Origin: Scortum barcoo
Lineage: Eukaryota > Chordata > Actinopteri > Centrarchiformes > Terapontidae
NCBI GenBank assembly: GCA_023238725.1
Contig: CM041546.1
Location: forward strand, 8,295,983 to 8,359,982
Direction: 5' to 3'
Length of the DNA stretch: 64,000 nt
Of the stretch, positions 37,906-49,400 are shown one piece after another. Within the stretch, counting starts at the first letter, position 1; the number at the start of each line of letters is the position of its first letter. A model generated the notes under the pieces. It was not told the DNA's origin, ran no database searches, and worked only from the letters and a program-made list of their open reading frames with translations. A program made the translations under genes and the position numbers.

Positions 37906-38794
37906 AAACACAAGTGATGAAGGTGGGTTGAAAAGGACACTGAGCAAGCACAGGTGTCACTTAATAGGTAGGACCTGAGCCACAAGATCACAAGCCCCAG
38001 TAAAAGAGAAAAGGAGGAGGAGAAACGTAAGGAGAGAGAGGGAGAAGAGAGAGAAAAGGAAAAAGACAAACAAATACAGAAACAGCAGAGCACCTGTGTG
38101 GTTGAGGCATGTACAACTGCTCAGGCAATAATGAATTACTTGGGCAGCTATCTTTGCATCATTTTGCATTATTAATTTGCGTCATCGGTCGTTAACACAC
38201 CATGTCGTTCCCTCTCTGTGTTTGTTTGTTTTCATTTGAATACTGTGTCCAAAAGATGAGACAGATAATATCCAGCATCTCTGACTCCACCGCGCGTGCC
38301 CTAACTTGGAGCGGACATAAACAACAACCGAACGACTAAGCAAGGGGAAAACAACTGCTTACATGAAAGATAAGTAAACAGAAGAAGAGCAGTGAAGCAA
38401 AGTGAGTTGAAAAGAATGAATTAGACCAAGCGACACTGTGGAGAGAAGGGGGGGGGGCCTGAAATGTATACTCCTCTAATTTTAAAATAAGATCACTTTC
38501 AGTCGGTAAGATAAGGATATTCTCCTAATCTTACTAACAGACACTTTAATGAGTTTCTGTTGTAGTGGCTGCTGAGACATCAAGCTCTCCTTCCTCCAGC
38601 AGCTCCTCCAGCAGTCCAATTTTAACGTGTATTTTATTTTACAGTCTGCTGCCACAATCGACGCTTGTGTCACCGTGTCCCATAAATCTTCAATACTTAC
38701 ATCACTAAGTGAGACTCAAATAGCAATTTCTTATTGGCCAATCCACTGCAGAAAGGTTTTGATTTTATTTACAGTGACTGCGGTTCTTTTCTGA

Positions 38795-39307
38795 TGACGG
38801 CCTGCTGCCCAGTGTTGCCACATTTGTAGCAGTGGCCACATTTTCCCTCAGGTCTGGGCATCTCACACTGCTGACACTGTCTGGCGCGTGCTGCTACAGG
38901 GTGTGAGCCGATATTTCCAATGGGGCGGCTCACTCACTTCCTGTGTATGAGGCCTGGGAGCTTGATTGAAGCCTGCTATGTGAGTGCTTGTCAACTCGGT
39001 CAATGTTTTTCATCAGCGTGTCATGTTTTTGTGTTTCACTTTGCTCTGCTCTCCACTCAGATTTTCCTCACTTGGAGCTGCTGCTTTTATCATCCTGGCT
39101 TTTGAGCTGGATGAAAACTTTCTTTCCATTTTCATATTGCATGTAGCTGTCATTTTTTCCAATAGAGCGTAATCCGAGATTTGGGTCCTGTGACTGTGGC
39201 TTTAAGTCTGCCCAGACAGTGTCATTATGGAGAGCAGTCATCACTGTTTGGAGAAACTGAAACTCTGCTCTCTCTGAAGCAAAGATAATTAGTTGTCTCA
39301 GATCCAT
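38795..39307 (-). mobile_element. Broken gag-like reading frame with degenerate CCHC knuckle
   Basis: On the minus strand an open segment (79 codons from 39307, MDLRQLIIFASERAEF...) ends in a stop. It is followed by further coding-like segments in shifted frames and then a Cys-rich piece (about 38897-38795) reading CGHCYKCGNTG. The last part resembles a retroviral or retrotransposon zinc knuckle, but the His is replaced by Gln and the last Cys by Arg, and the stops and frameshifts show it is dead. No protease, reverse transcriptase or LTRs are seen nearby. Interpretation as a retroelement gag remnant is inference from the knuckle and the decay; a broken copy of a domesticated CCHC gene is the alternative. 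Confidence 0.4.
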
Positions 39308-39309
39308 AA

Positions 39310-41570
39310 CTTACACCAAAAACTGAATGGGTATTTCTGTAGGTTCCTGAACTGCATGAGGGAGCGGCACAGCTCTGTAGCCTTCTCAATATAAAGGGTT
39401 CATGCAATCTCTCTGGGCAGTTATTAATATTAGTATTAATTATGTAGTCCACTCTGCTTTCTAGGTAAATCTTCAGTTTGTTTGTGGGATTATGGCTTGA
39501 ATAATAGCTTCCACCACTTCCCCCTCAACATGCCCCTTTTTTTAAACGCTTTGGATTTGTTTTTCCAGGCTGATATATCCAATTTTGTCCTACTAATTTG
39601 GTTCGCCTATTTGTCCCAATATTTCTACATCTCCTCTGTAGATTGGCTGGACAACTGCAGGACTTTTTTAAGGACAGAAGCTGATTCTGTGGATTTTAGG
39701 AATATACTCTCTCGCCTTGTCTAAGCTACTGAGCGTAGTATAATTGCTCCCCACAGGGTGGTGCTGTGGCACTATTTGTACAGACTGGTTTGGCAAATCT
39801 ATTCTCCCTGGTCCTGAATTTTTTTGTGTGTGTCTGATTTCTCTTTTCAGGCAGCAGTTGGGACTCATTCACTCCACACACACATGCACAACACAGATTG
39901 AAATATATTTTTTCTTACAGCCACACACACAGACTGATGACATGCTCTGTCATTAAAAACAGCAAAATACCCCTTTATCTGTTTACAACAGTATAGATAA
40001 AAAACATGATTTACCAAAAAGAATATTCAAATAATGTATGAAAAAGTAATAACAGTGCATCCTTGTGTCTTCTGTAAAAGCCTAGTATACTAGGCTCTTA
40101 CAAAAAAATACCTATTTTTTAGGTTGTAACACCCGTCTCTATGTGTCAGATATGTGATCGACTGGTGACCAGTGTTGTGCCACACTTCTCACCAAACATC
40201 TGCAGGGATCAGCTTCAGCTCCCTGTGACCCTCCAGAGGAAAGGAGTATATATCAAATGCATGCTGTCTAAGGCCACCTAACGGCTTGAATATTAAAGGT
40301 GCCCTGTGAATGTTTTTAACCACTAATCATGCTCTGACACAGTGTTTTTTCGACTGTGTTCTAATTATGTAGAGACACAAATGCACGTGAGCAAGCACAT
40401 GTACAGTCTTGATGGCTTAACACTATTCCACTGATCAACAGTTGGTGGTGGTAAGACACAAAAGATTTAGCAATGTGCCAAGAAAGTGCCAGGTAGTAAA
40501 AATGGATATGAACAATACAGAATTTAAAATATGCAAAAAATATATTTTTCAACTAATTGACCTCAAACTGTTTGTGAGAAAGCTCTGCAGGACACCTTTA
40601 AATCCAGAAAGAAGAAATAAGAATCTTAATTGTACTGTATTAAATATACAAAAGTTTTTATTAGTGCAGTAAATGTGCATGTCAGTGAAATGTAATGTGT
40701 AAGAAGTGTATTTCAGTAACAGGGTATAGGAAAAAGGAAAAAATGGGAATGGGGGAATGAATGAAAATGGAGAGGAATGGAGGGAGGGAAGGAAGATCAG
40801 GAAGGGAAAGAGTGTTATTTGAGGTGAAAATAAAGGAGCAGTGCATAAAGTTTTCCTGTAAGTAATAGTGAATTAGGTCACATCATTTAAGATAACCTTG
40901 AATCTTAGCTTGAATCTCCTCTTGCAACACGAGTGCCGCAGTGCACTTGGGCACGGCTCATCACTCAACTAATGCCTCCAGAAAAGCCAGTTCTTAGACC
41001 AACCATACAAACCCCGTGTGTGATTGTGTGTTTGTGAACCATAACAGTCTGTGCAGCTGCTCCCTGTTGCACTGAAAACACAAAGCGTGTAGTCAGGCTG
41101 ACTGAGGCTTAAAAAAAGAATTCATTAACAACCTTTAAATACCATCACCTTTAATAAGACTGCATGCTCTCTTTGTTTGTTTGTTTGCTTTCAAGGTCAT
41201 TACCACAACAAAGATTGTACATTTCATCTTATAGCTCATTTCCATATAAAAGTAAAAATCAATTGTGGCTCCTGCGCCTCATTAAGCAAAAGTATTCTTA
41301 GTATTTCTGTTTCAGTCTCGTCTCTCTCTTAAAATAAATAAGCTAATCTCTCTTTGGTGCAGTTCAGTAGTAATGATCCAATGTAGTTTAGAGGGCGGGC
41401 AAGTGAGGAAGCTCGGCACCTACATTTTACAGCATGCCTGCACTATTATGTGATTACATAATTTGATTCAAATTGATGACTGAAATATATAATATCAACT
41501 CACACTATACATAATATTTCTCATAACATTCACATATATCCTCTCATATAAGTTAACTGTTGTTTTCAAG
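39310..41570. other. Intergenic (no gene seen)
   Basis: No supported exon, RNA or recognised repeat. A GGA/GAA-rich purine stretch lies at about 40740-40815. Confidence 0.45.
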
Positions 41571-41787
41571 CATTTTCATTGAATGTCATTGTTAATAAAC
41601 TCCTAATAATAAACTATAGAGCACAGAAGCTACGGCTCGGTGTGAGAGAAAATACTTTGGTACATTTTTGCTTTACATTGGTAGCCTTTGGCCAAATCAT
41701 ACATTTGTGCAGTCGAATCAAGTTGGTTTCATATGTCCCAACACAAAACAGTATTGTGCATTTTAATAAATCACAAAACGTTGGGGG

Positions 41788-42033
41788 GTGAGTAAGAGTG
41801 TTAAATTAAGATGTTCAGTTTTTTGTCAGCGGCCTAGAGTTGTCAAATTTCAAAAGACACGATGGGTTACTGTTGAATTTATTGCAACAGGTCGAGAAAT
41901 GCGTCTTTGTTTCACTATTACGAAAACATCCACAGCAGAATGCGTAAAACAACAGATCGCAGATCATCATCAATACAGAAATATAACTGAAGAGATTGAT
42001 GCAACTGAATTAAAATCTCTCATCGGGGTTTAA
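41788..42033 (+). other. Open frame with weak transposase-like C-terminus
   Basis: An 81-codon frame whose end (NITEEIDATELKSLIGV) recalls the region before the catalytic core of piggyBac-type transposases, where an acidic segment leads into ELKA-(F/L)IG. Nothing after the stop continues the similarity and no terminal repeats or TTAA sites were established. It may be a small fossil fragment or chance. Confidence 0.15.
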
Positions 42034-42161
42034 AAAAAATGCCAGTGCAGTTTGTTTAGTTTGCCTGCACTTGGTACAGATGATCCCTTGTTGTGTCTTT
42101 ATATTTATCACAGGAGGGGGGCTTCCCTGTGGTTTTAGGACAAATGTGAAATGTTCACCCC

Positions 42162-42185
42162 CACACACACACACACACACACACA
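42162..42185 (+). repeat. (CA)12 microsatellite
   Basis: Uninterrupted CA run preceded by CCCC. Confidence 0.9.
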
Positions 42186-42605
42186 AAATCTATTTAAAAG
42201 TGTCGCCAGTAGGTGTCGTGGCCACATCGCTAATAGATGAGTGTGATGCAGTGTCCCACAGTGTTGGTCCTGTAGGCAGGATGCTTCAGAGTGACAGCTT
42301 TGGGGGAGAAAACGCACGTTTATAAGATCTAAAAGCTGTTGCATAAAAAAAAAAGGTCTGAAGCCTCTTTAGACTTGAAGAGGCCATTGAAGTCTCCTTC
42401 CTTAATACCACCCTAACTTTCTGCCTCCTGGCATCTGTCTCATCTCCTCCCTGCATCCCTGTCAGTCACACCGGGATCGAACCGCCATCACGCCTGTGAA
42501 GGACGGCACCCAGCGGCTCCAGCCATTATGGTGGTAACCTGAGCTCACTCATCTGAACTGTGGAGTCCTCTGCGGGACTGACAGCGAGCGAGGACGTCCT
42601 TCTGG

Positions 42606-42633
42606 AATAATAATAATAATAATAATAATAATA
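42606..42633 (+). repeat. (AAT)n microsatellite
   Basis: Nine AAT units without interruption, about 840 bases upstream of the sntb1 start. Confidence 0.9.
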
Positions 42634-43084
42634 GAGATGGAGAGCAAAGCCTCAGTGGGGGGGCTTTCCATGTCAGAGCTCCCTGACAAAACTCTCTCTC
42701 TCTCTCTCTGAAACATCAGAACAGGCACCGGCGCATTCCTGCAGGCGCGTAACCGACCCCGCGTCTGCGACGTGAACGCGGTTCTGAACATTTGGAGACT
42801 CAACTCTAATCATATTCTTAGATTAGTCTATTTATCTGTGGGGGAAAATCACGTTTTAAATAGCTACTATAGAGAGCAAGTGTAGTTTTCTGTCACTCCT
42901 CCAGCTCCATGTGGCACAAACAGTACAAAGTACAGTTTATTTCACCAAATCTCCATTTAAGGCCGGCAGGTAAATGAGTGTATTTAAACATCACAGTACA
43001 TATTATCAGCATCTTGACGGGAGCACGAGGGATAAAAGCGCTTATTTTGGTGGGGATGGTTTTTTTTTTTAAGTGCATCAGCTG

Positions 43085-43473
43085 TCAGGCGTCAGGCGCA
43101 GCGGGGAGGTGATGAACGCACTTAGCGCGTATTCAGAGTCTGGAGATGGGATCGGCTGACGGCGGGGGGAGCAAACTCCACCCAGCAGATTGGATCTCGG
43201 ACGGGCGGAGCGGAGGAGGAGGGCGGCTTGTGCCGAGGAGGGCTCGGGCTGGTTGGTCGGGACGCTCGACAAGTCCCGCAGAAAACTTCAACTCGGGGCG
43301 GGACGGGGGTGTGTGTGTATGTATGTGTGCGCGCGTGTGTGTGTGTGTGTGTGTGCAAAGTCCAGCCAGAGCGCGAGTGGAGACGGGGCTGCTTGGTTGG
43401 TTGGTTGGAAGTTGGCGTGTGAGAGCGGAGAAAAAGAAAAAGCACATGTCATTTTAAAAGAAATGCTTCAAAG
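43085..43473 (+). promoter_or_regulatory. sntb1: CpG-rich promoter and 5' UTR of sntb1
   Basis: A sharp rise in GC and CpG content starts near 43085 and continues through exon 1 to about 44000, in contrast with the AT-rich flanks. No TATA box is seen, as expected for a CpG-island promoter. The segment contains a (GT)n/(GC)n tract at about 43310-43355 and TTGGTTGGTTGGTTGG at 43394-43409, so the 5' UTR may be length-variable. The ATG at 43474 has A at -3 and G at +4. Confidence 0.6.
43310..43355 (+). repeat. GT/GC-rich dinucleotide repeat in sntb1 5' region
   Basis: GTGTGTGTATGTATGTGTGC then GCGCG and a clean GT run. Alternating purine-pyrimidine sequence of this kind can adopt Z-DNA. It sits about 120 bases before the start codon. 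Confidence 0.8.
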
Positions 43474-46400
43474 ATGGCGGTGGTAGTACCGACGGGAGGT
43501 TCAGGTGCGCAAAAAAGTGGGTTCGTGGAGGTTTTGGTGCGCGAGCGGTGGCACAAAGTTTTGGCCAACTTGAACGAGGAAGCGCTCACGTTGAGCTGCG
43601 AGGAGGGCAGCTCTGCCGCCGACGATAACGACGGCGTGAGCACCAACGGGGTCCACGGATCTTACCTCGACAACAACAACGCCAACTCCAATAACGGCCC
43701 GCAGACCGCGCGCACCGCCTTCACCGACCTCCCGGAGCGGGTGCCCGAGGCGATCGCCAACAGAAAGCGGTGCGTCAAGGTGAGCAAGCAGGAGATCGGC
43801 GGGCTCGGGATCAGCATCAAGGGGGGCAAGGAGAACAAGATGCCCATCCTCATCAGCAAGATCTTCAAGGGGCTCGCCGCGGACCAGACCCAGGCTCTGT
43901 ACGTCGGGGACGCCATCCTGTCCGTGAACGGCGTCAACCTGCGGGACGCGACGCACGACGAGGCGGTGCAGGCGCTCAAACGGGCCGGGAGAGAGGTGAC
44001 GCTGGAAGGTAGGCAGAGCTGGACTGTGTGTGATAGAGAGAGGGAGAGAGATGATGATACAGAAACAACGGGTGTATGGGTCAGGGAGTCCCAAACTTTT
44101 CATCTTTTTATACACACACTCAAGCCCCCCTTTTGTTTTCTGAACTCCCACAAGATCAGGGTTTTATTTTAAGAAGCCCACATGTGAGCGTTTGTGCCTT
44201 TTTTTGGTGAATGCTTGCCCAAGGAGATAAGAGTAAGAGCTCCGTGTTTGGAAGAGCTCTGAAACGTCCAGATTCGTTTTTATGGAGACCTAACAACCTC
44301 ACTTAAAGATCCCCAAGGGAGCTGCATGTGAACATCATCCTTCAGGGAAACATGCCTTATGGGGCTGAGAGTTTCTCCTTTCTTAGTATTGTGCTGTTTA
44401 TTCATATCATCCAGTTGGTGGGTTGTCTTTTGGACACAAAGTGCTGCAGGTTTTCTAGTCTACCTGCCATTTGATTGCAATTATTATGTCCCAGGTGCAA
44501 ATCACTCCCTGATTAGACTAAGAAATGAGAAGCAGCAGGGCTCTGAGTGTCAGAAACAGGGGAACAAACGCCTCTGCTGCAGAGTGAGATTTATTTTCCA
44601 TTACGGAAAGGACAATCTGGTTAATAGCAAGAGCTAAGAAAGAAAAAGTGGTGATATTTCTATTGCACCCGTACATCTTCTTTCATCAGTCTTCTTATTT
44701 TCATTTCATTCATTTACATGGTGAGGATTGCATCACTGCTAAAAGCTCCTTGTCACTATTTGTCAGTGCCATACTGCATCTTCCATGGGAAGAAAATGAA
44801 GAGAAATGAAACTTTTCCCCTGCAAATTCATTTAATTTACTCCAGAAGGGGGATACACATGTATAATTGTGTATATGGTGCATCTTTGCCATCAGGACAC
44901 TGTAGGTCTGTTCTATAAGTGGGAAACAGTTGACTGATGTGCTGCACTAAAGAACAGTTCAGATTTCGAAGGAAACAGTCACGCAGCCTGCGGTGCCAAG
45001 GGAGAACCACGCAAGATCAAACTCATATAGTCTCTCTTTATCACACTGTCTTTCTAAGCAAGGCCACTCGAACAAACCCAGCTGCACATTTCCTCAAGCA
45101 TCACACACACACACACACACATATATACGTACACATACTTCACAGGAGCAGTGAAGCCAAGTTGTTTTTTTCGCAGTTGTTTTTGGCCAAAAGTGAAGAT
45201 GAAAATTAGGCTGAAGGCAGGCAGACTCCACTCATCTTACTGTCAGCGCACAGACACACACATACACACACACTAACATGCACACACACGTACATAAACA
45301 GTCACACACCGGAAAATGGTGCACACGAGTGCCGACTTTTGAGTTTTCTGTTTCTGTTCCTGTGAGGACTCTTGGGTCCATGATAGTATGAACAAAGTAC
45401 CCCCCCCCACCCATCATACACACACACACACACACACACACACTGTCTCTCTCAGATACACACACTCGTGAAAACATGGTGATGATCCTTCCCAGAGGGA
45501 CACAGAGGGCTATGCTGTGGAGAAAAAAACAGGTCCCAGCTGAAAACTTACTGAGATAAGAAGGAAGGAGAGCGGGAATAGAGCGGGCAAGGAGGAAGGG
45601 GAAGGGAGAGGGAGAGGGTGAAGCTGAAATGTGAATTTAATGGGGGAAAGTGCTGAGAGGGAGAGAGATAGAAATAGAATGAACAGAAGGAGCGCTAACA
45701 AGGGAGGCTAAGAGGCTGATATTAAGATGACAGCGAGGGTTAACTTAAGGGTAACAGAGAGACAGAAGTTCACCACATCTGCAATTTATTCAGAGATCGT
45801 GTGCATTTAGGAAAGCAGTGAAACACAGAGCGACAAAGTGCATTTCTAATGGCTTCCATGGATGTTTGGGGGGGGGCGTGAAAGGTGCCAAGCATGTGAA
45901 ACTTTCATTTTTTTTAATAAAGGCAAGAGCAGTGACATCTTAAAGCCTGAAAATTTGGTGATATATTCCCTTTTTTTTACTCTTGAGTGTAAGCCACCTT
46001 GTAAGATGTGAGAGAAGAAGACTGTTACATGAGGGGAGAGAGGAGGAAATGTCTGATTCGACTGCAAAGAGAGGGAGCACACGTCTCACAGGAGAGGAGT
46101 GTGCGTCTGTGTGTGTGTGAGTGCACTGCAATTTTTTTTTTTGTGCATTATGTGTGAAAGTGTATGCAAGAGAGTTTGTGTGTGTGCATGTTTGTAATCT
46201 CTATTTTTTATTTGGCACAGACAAGCCATGTTGGAAACTCAATAGGGAGATGAACAGAAACTTCAGCTAAACAAAAGGCACTCCTGCCCTCTGAAAGAGG
46301 CAGCCGTTTGACCCAGTGGTCAAAAACTGCTCAGCACCCAAGGGGACCACGATTCATGTCTGACCCCCCCCACCCACACCCCTGCATGTCAGAGCGCATC

Positions 46401-49400
46401 CGCTTTATTAAAGTGTCCACTGAGCGAGACGCTGACTCTCTGCCGGCTCTGTTGTGTGGCTCAGCGTGCAGCCCGACAAGCCAAAAGTGAATTTCCCCTC
46501 TTTGTGTCACAAAGCTCTCAGCAGCCACAGCCGGTGCCATTATGAAGGGCCAGTGAAGGACTGGTTGTGTGCAAATAATGGCTTCAATCATTGATGGGAT
46601 AAAAAAAATAGCCCAAGTTTATACATAGTATTGCCAGTTTAAACCCCATTCTGTACAGCTTGTGCAGCAACATTTAAGTGGAGCTAACGAGGTCCACCCG
46701 GGGGACTGCCTAATCAGGCCACCGTTATTCATTTTAATCACAGTAGGTCACATAAAATTTCTGATGGATGAATTCCATTTAGTTGTAAGCAGTGTGTGTA
46801 TGCTGGCACATTGTCACACTGCCATCATTTACTGGGACACTTGGACAGAGCAGAGCCTTCGTTAACGTTCATAGTAACACCGGTGCTACAAGTCCAAATG
46901 TCTGCTGTAAAAAAGGCTCATGTCAAACATCACTGATAGAAGCTTGTGGAGCAAATGATCAATACAAATTGGTCCTGCTGTTGTCCAAATACTTCAATAT
47001 GCTTGCTGAATTATCCCACAGGGTCTGGACCTCCTTCCTCCCCTACTTTTTGATGTTAGAACTGAAACTTCCCAAACAATGTCACAAGCTTTAAGCAGCT
47101 TTTGGCCCATTTCACAGCAGATATTTTGAGTAGTCTAGTCTAGACTAGTAGAAAAAGCCCACGTTACTTATAACAAATAATGAAATCATGACAGTGAGTC
47201 AGTGTGAACAATACCAATACCTGAACCTGAAGAAACTAAATGGAATTCAGCCATGACTAATCTGAACATTTACACCTCTGCTTTTCTAACTCTGACATCT
47301 GAAATGTAAAAAGGTGTGTGGAGGAGAGAAAGTATGCAACATTTGAACTTCTTTCTCTTCTTTTCGTGTTTTCAACTCAACTCAACCCAACCACAAATGC
47401 CTCCTCTGAGGAGAGACTGCCCAAAAGTGTGTGCTGTTACTGTATGATTTAATTCAGAAAGACACGGCGCCCTTAGTCAGCAGATCCTGCCTTCACCTGC
47501 CCTCTCTCCTGATATCAGCGGCCCATAGAGAATCTGTAAGATGCCCTAGGCAACATCAGGAGAGGTGAGCCCTTTACCTGCTACCGATAAACAATTTCTG
47601 AAGTCCCTTGATGAAAGACTGGGGAAAACTTTACAAGTGTCAGTCATGGCAAGAGGGGGTCACATGAGGATAACTGCTCTTAACGTTCACAGCTGTCCCC
47701 GCTCTGTCCCCGCTGCGCTGTTTTGTTTTCCTCCTATTGTTTTCATTTTTGTATTGTTTTATGCAGTGGTGATTGAAAAATCTGTCCAGCCTGTGGGATG
47801 CTGGGTTTATTTTTCCCTCAGCATAAGGTGCAGTCTGGATATGAGAACACCTCCCTTGGAGAATTATGTAGTTCAGTTGATTTGCATTTCTAGATATAAC
47901 TGGCAAATCAAGCACATAAAAATTTCTCCAGATTTAGATTAAATTCATGTGTTCTGCTAACTGTACCTGCGTGATCATTCATTGAGTAAAGAGAAAGCTG
48001 AACAAACCTTTTCCAAGGATGGCTTTCTAAGAGGCTAGATTGATTTTCACTGACCTCAGAGTAGTGCGGGTTGTCTTAGTAACCAGTAGTGTTGAGAATA
48101 CAAAGTACTATAAATCTTTTCCATTTTTTTTTCTTACTTGAAGTGTGAAAAAAAAGGTTTTGTAACAGTGGAAAAATGCTACCTACCTATGAGTTCAGTG
48201 GTCTGTAATGCTTTTTTTTCCCTTTCATGGAAGTGAAACTGGGCCTGAAAGCTGTTTTTTGTAGTCTGTAGTCATTTTTTGCTATTTGGATAATGGCATA
48301 CTCGAGGAATTTGAATTAATCTGAATTTGAATTAAAGCCAAACACCAAGTCGTGGTATCTCCCTCAATATTGGTATTTCAGAATCTAAACCCTAAAGGCA
48401 TAATGAGAAGGACTTCCGTAAAAAAAGAGTGTATAGACTCTTCCAATAATAATACTCATTTATCACTTATGATGGTGTCTGTATCTGCAGAGACTGTGTC
48501 CTCTGCCTGGATTTTCTTATCTTGCTGCATTCGGGATGTTTATTGGTGTCAGTCTTTATGGCCCCCAGCCAATAACAGCACACAGGTTGCCAGATTGTAA
48601 GCACATGGGACAACCAGAAATGCACACGCTTTGAACCAACTTTGAATGTTGCATTTAACAGCAACAGACAAATCCTACTTGTTATGCCTTTTTAAAGTTT
48701 TATTAGTTTATATGCAGTCACCTCCCATGCACTGACACACGTCAGACGCAAGCCCTTGAGCTGGTGCAGCTAAAACGTTGTCATTTTCGAAGCAGTCTGT
48801 CCTTGATTTCAGAGAGAGGCAGACAAAAGCAGGTTCCTCATTTCATGATGATATCGCTACCTGCCATTAAAGCTGTTGCAGTTTTTATCTCCCGTAGCTT
48901 CAAGCTAATTACGCAGATGTTAACCCCGTGAGTTGGTTGAAATCACCGTGCTTGCCTGCCTACTGTTTCAGCTGACTTGTAAAATGAGAAACCTGTAAAA
49001 GGGATCTTTAGCACTCGATGGCTATAGCTTCAGGACCCTAGAATTAATTAATGCAGGTGGGTTTGGTCAGAATAGATCTGTCTGATGGCAACACTGAAGG
49101 AAGAAAACACTCTGGCAACAGTTACACTCTTACGAAATATACGTCAGGGGTATTTCAGTGCAGCCATCAGACAGTAAAATAAAGTGTGTTATAAAAATAA
49201 AGTCTGACCACAAGAGCAGAAGAAATGAGGAACTGAATACCGAATACAATGAAGAACATCTGCCTTGCCTCAGCAGACAGGAAATGAGTCAGTGTCCTGT
49301 AAGCACTCCTGTTGATCCCTTAACAAGCCGTACCTGTCATCACCTGACATCTGGATGGGCTTGTGTGTGTGTGTGCTGCTCTCAGCAGTGTGAAGCAGAG

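Noticed and set aside
43122..43457. Overlapping long frames on both strands in the sntb1 5' region
   Set aside because: Produced by GC-rich and GT-repeat sequence lacking stops; low-complexity translation and no family.
43501..44151. 216-codon minus-strand frame opposite sntb1 exon 1
   Set aside because: Mirror of the GC-rich coding exon; the plus strand encodes a clear PDZ domain, so the antisense frame is a shadow.
47135..47148. Perfect 14-bp palindrome CTAGTCTAGACTAG
   Set aside because: Short palindromes of this size occur by chance in 64 kb and nothing nearby gives it a role.
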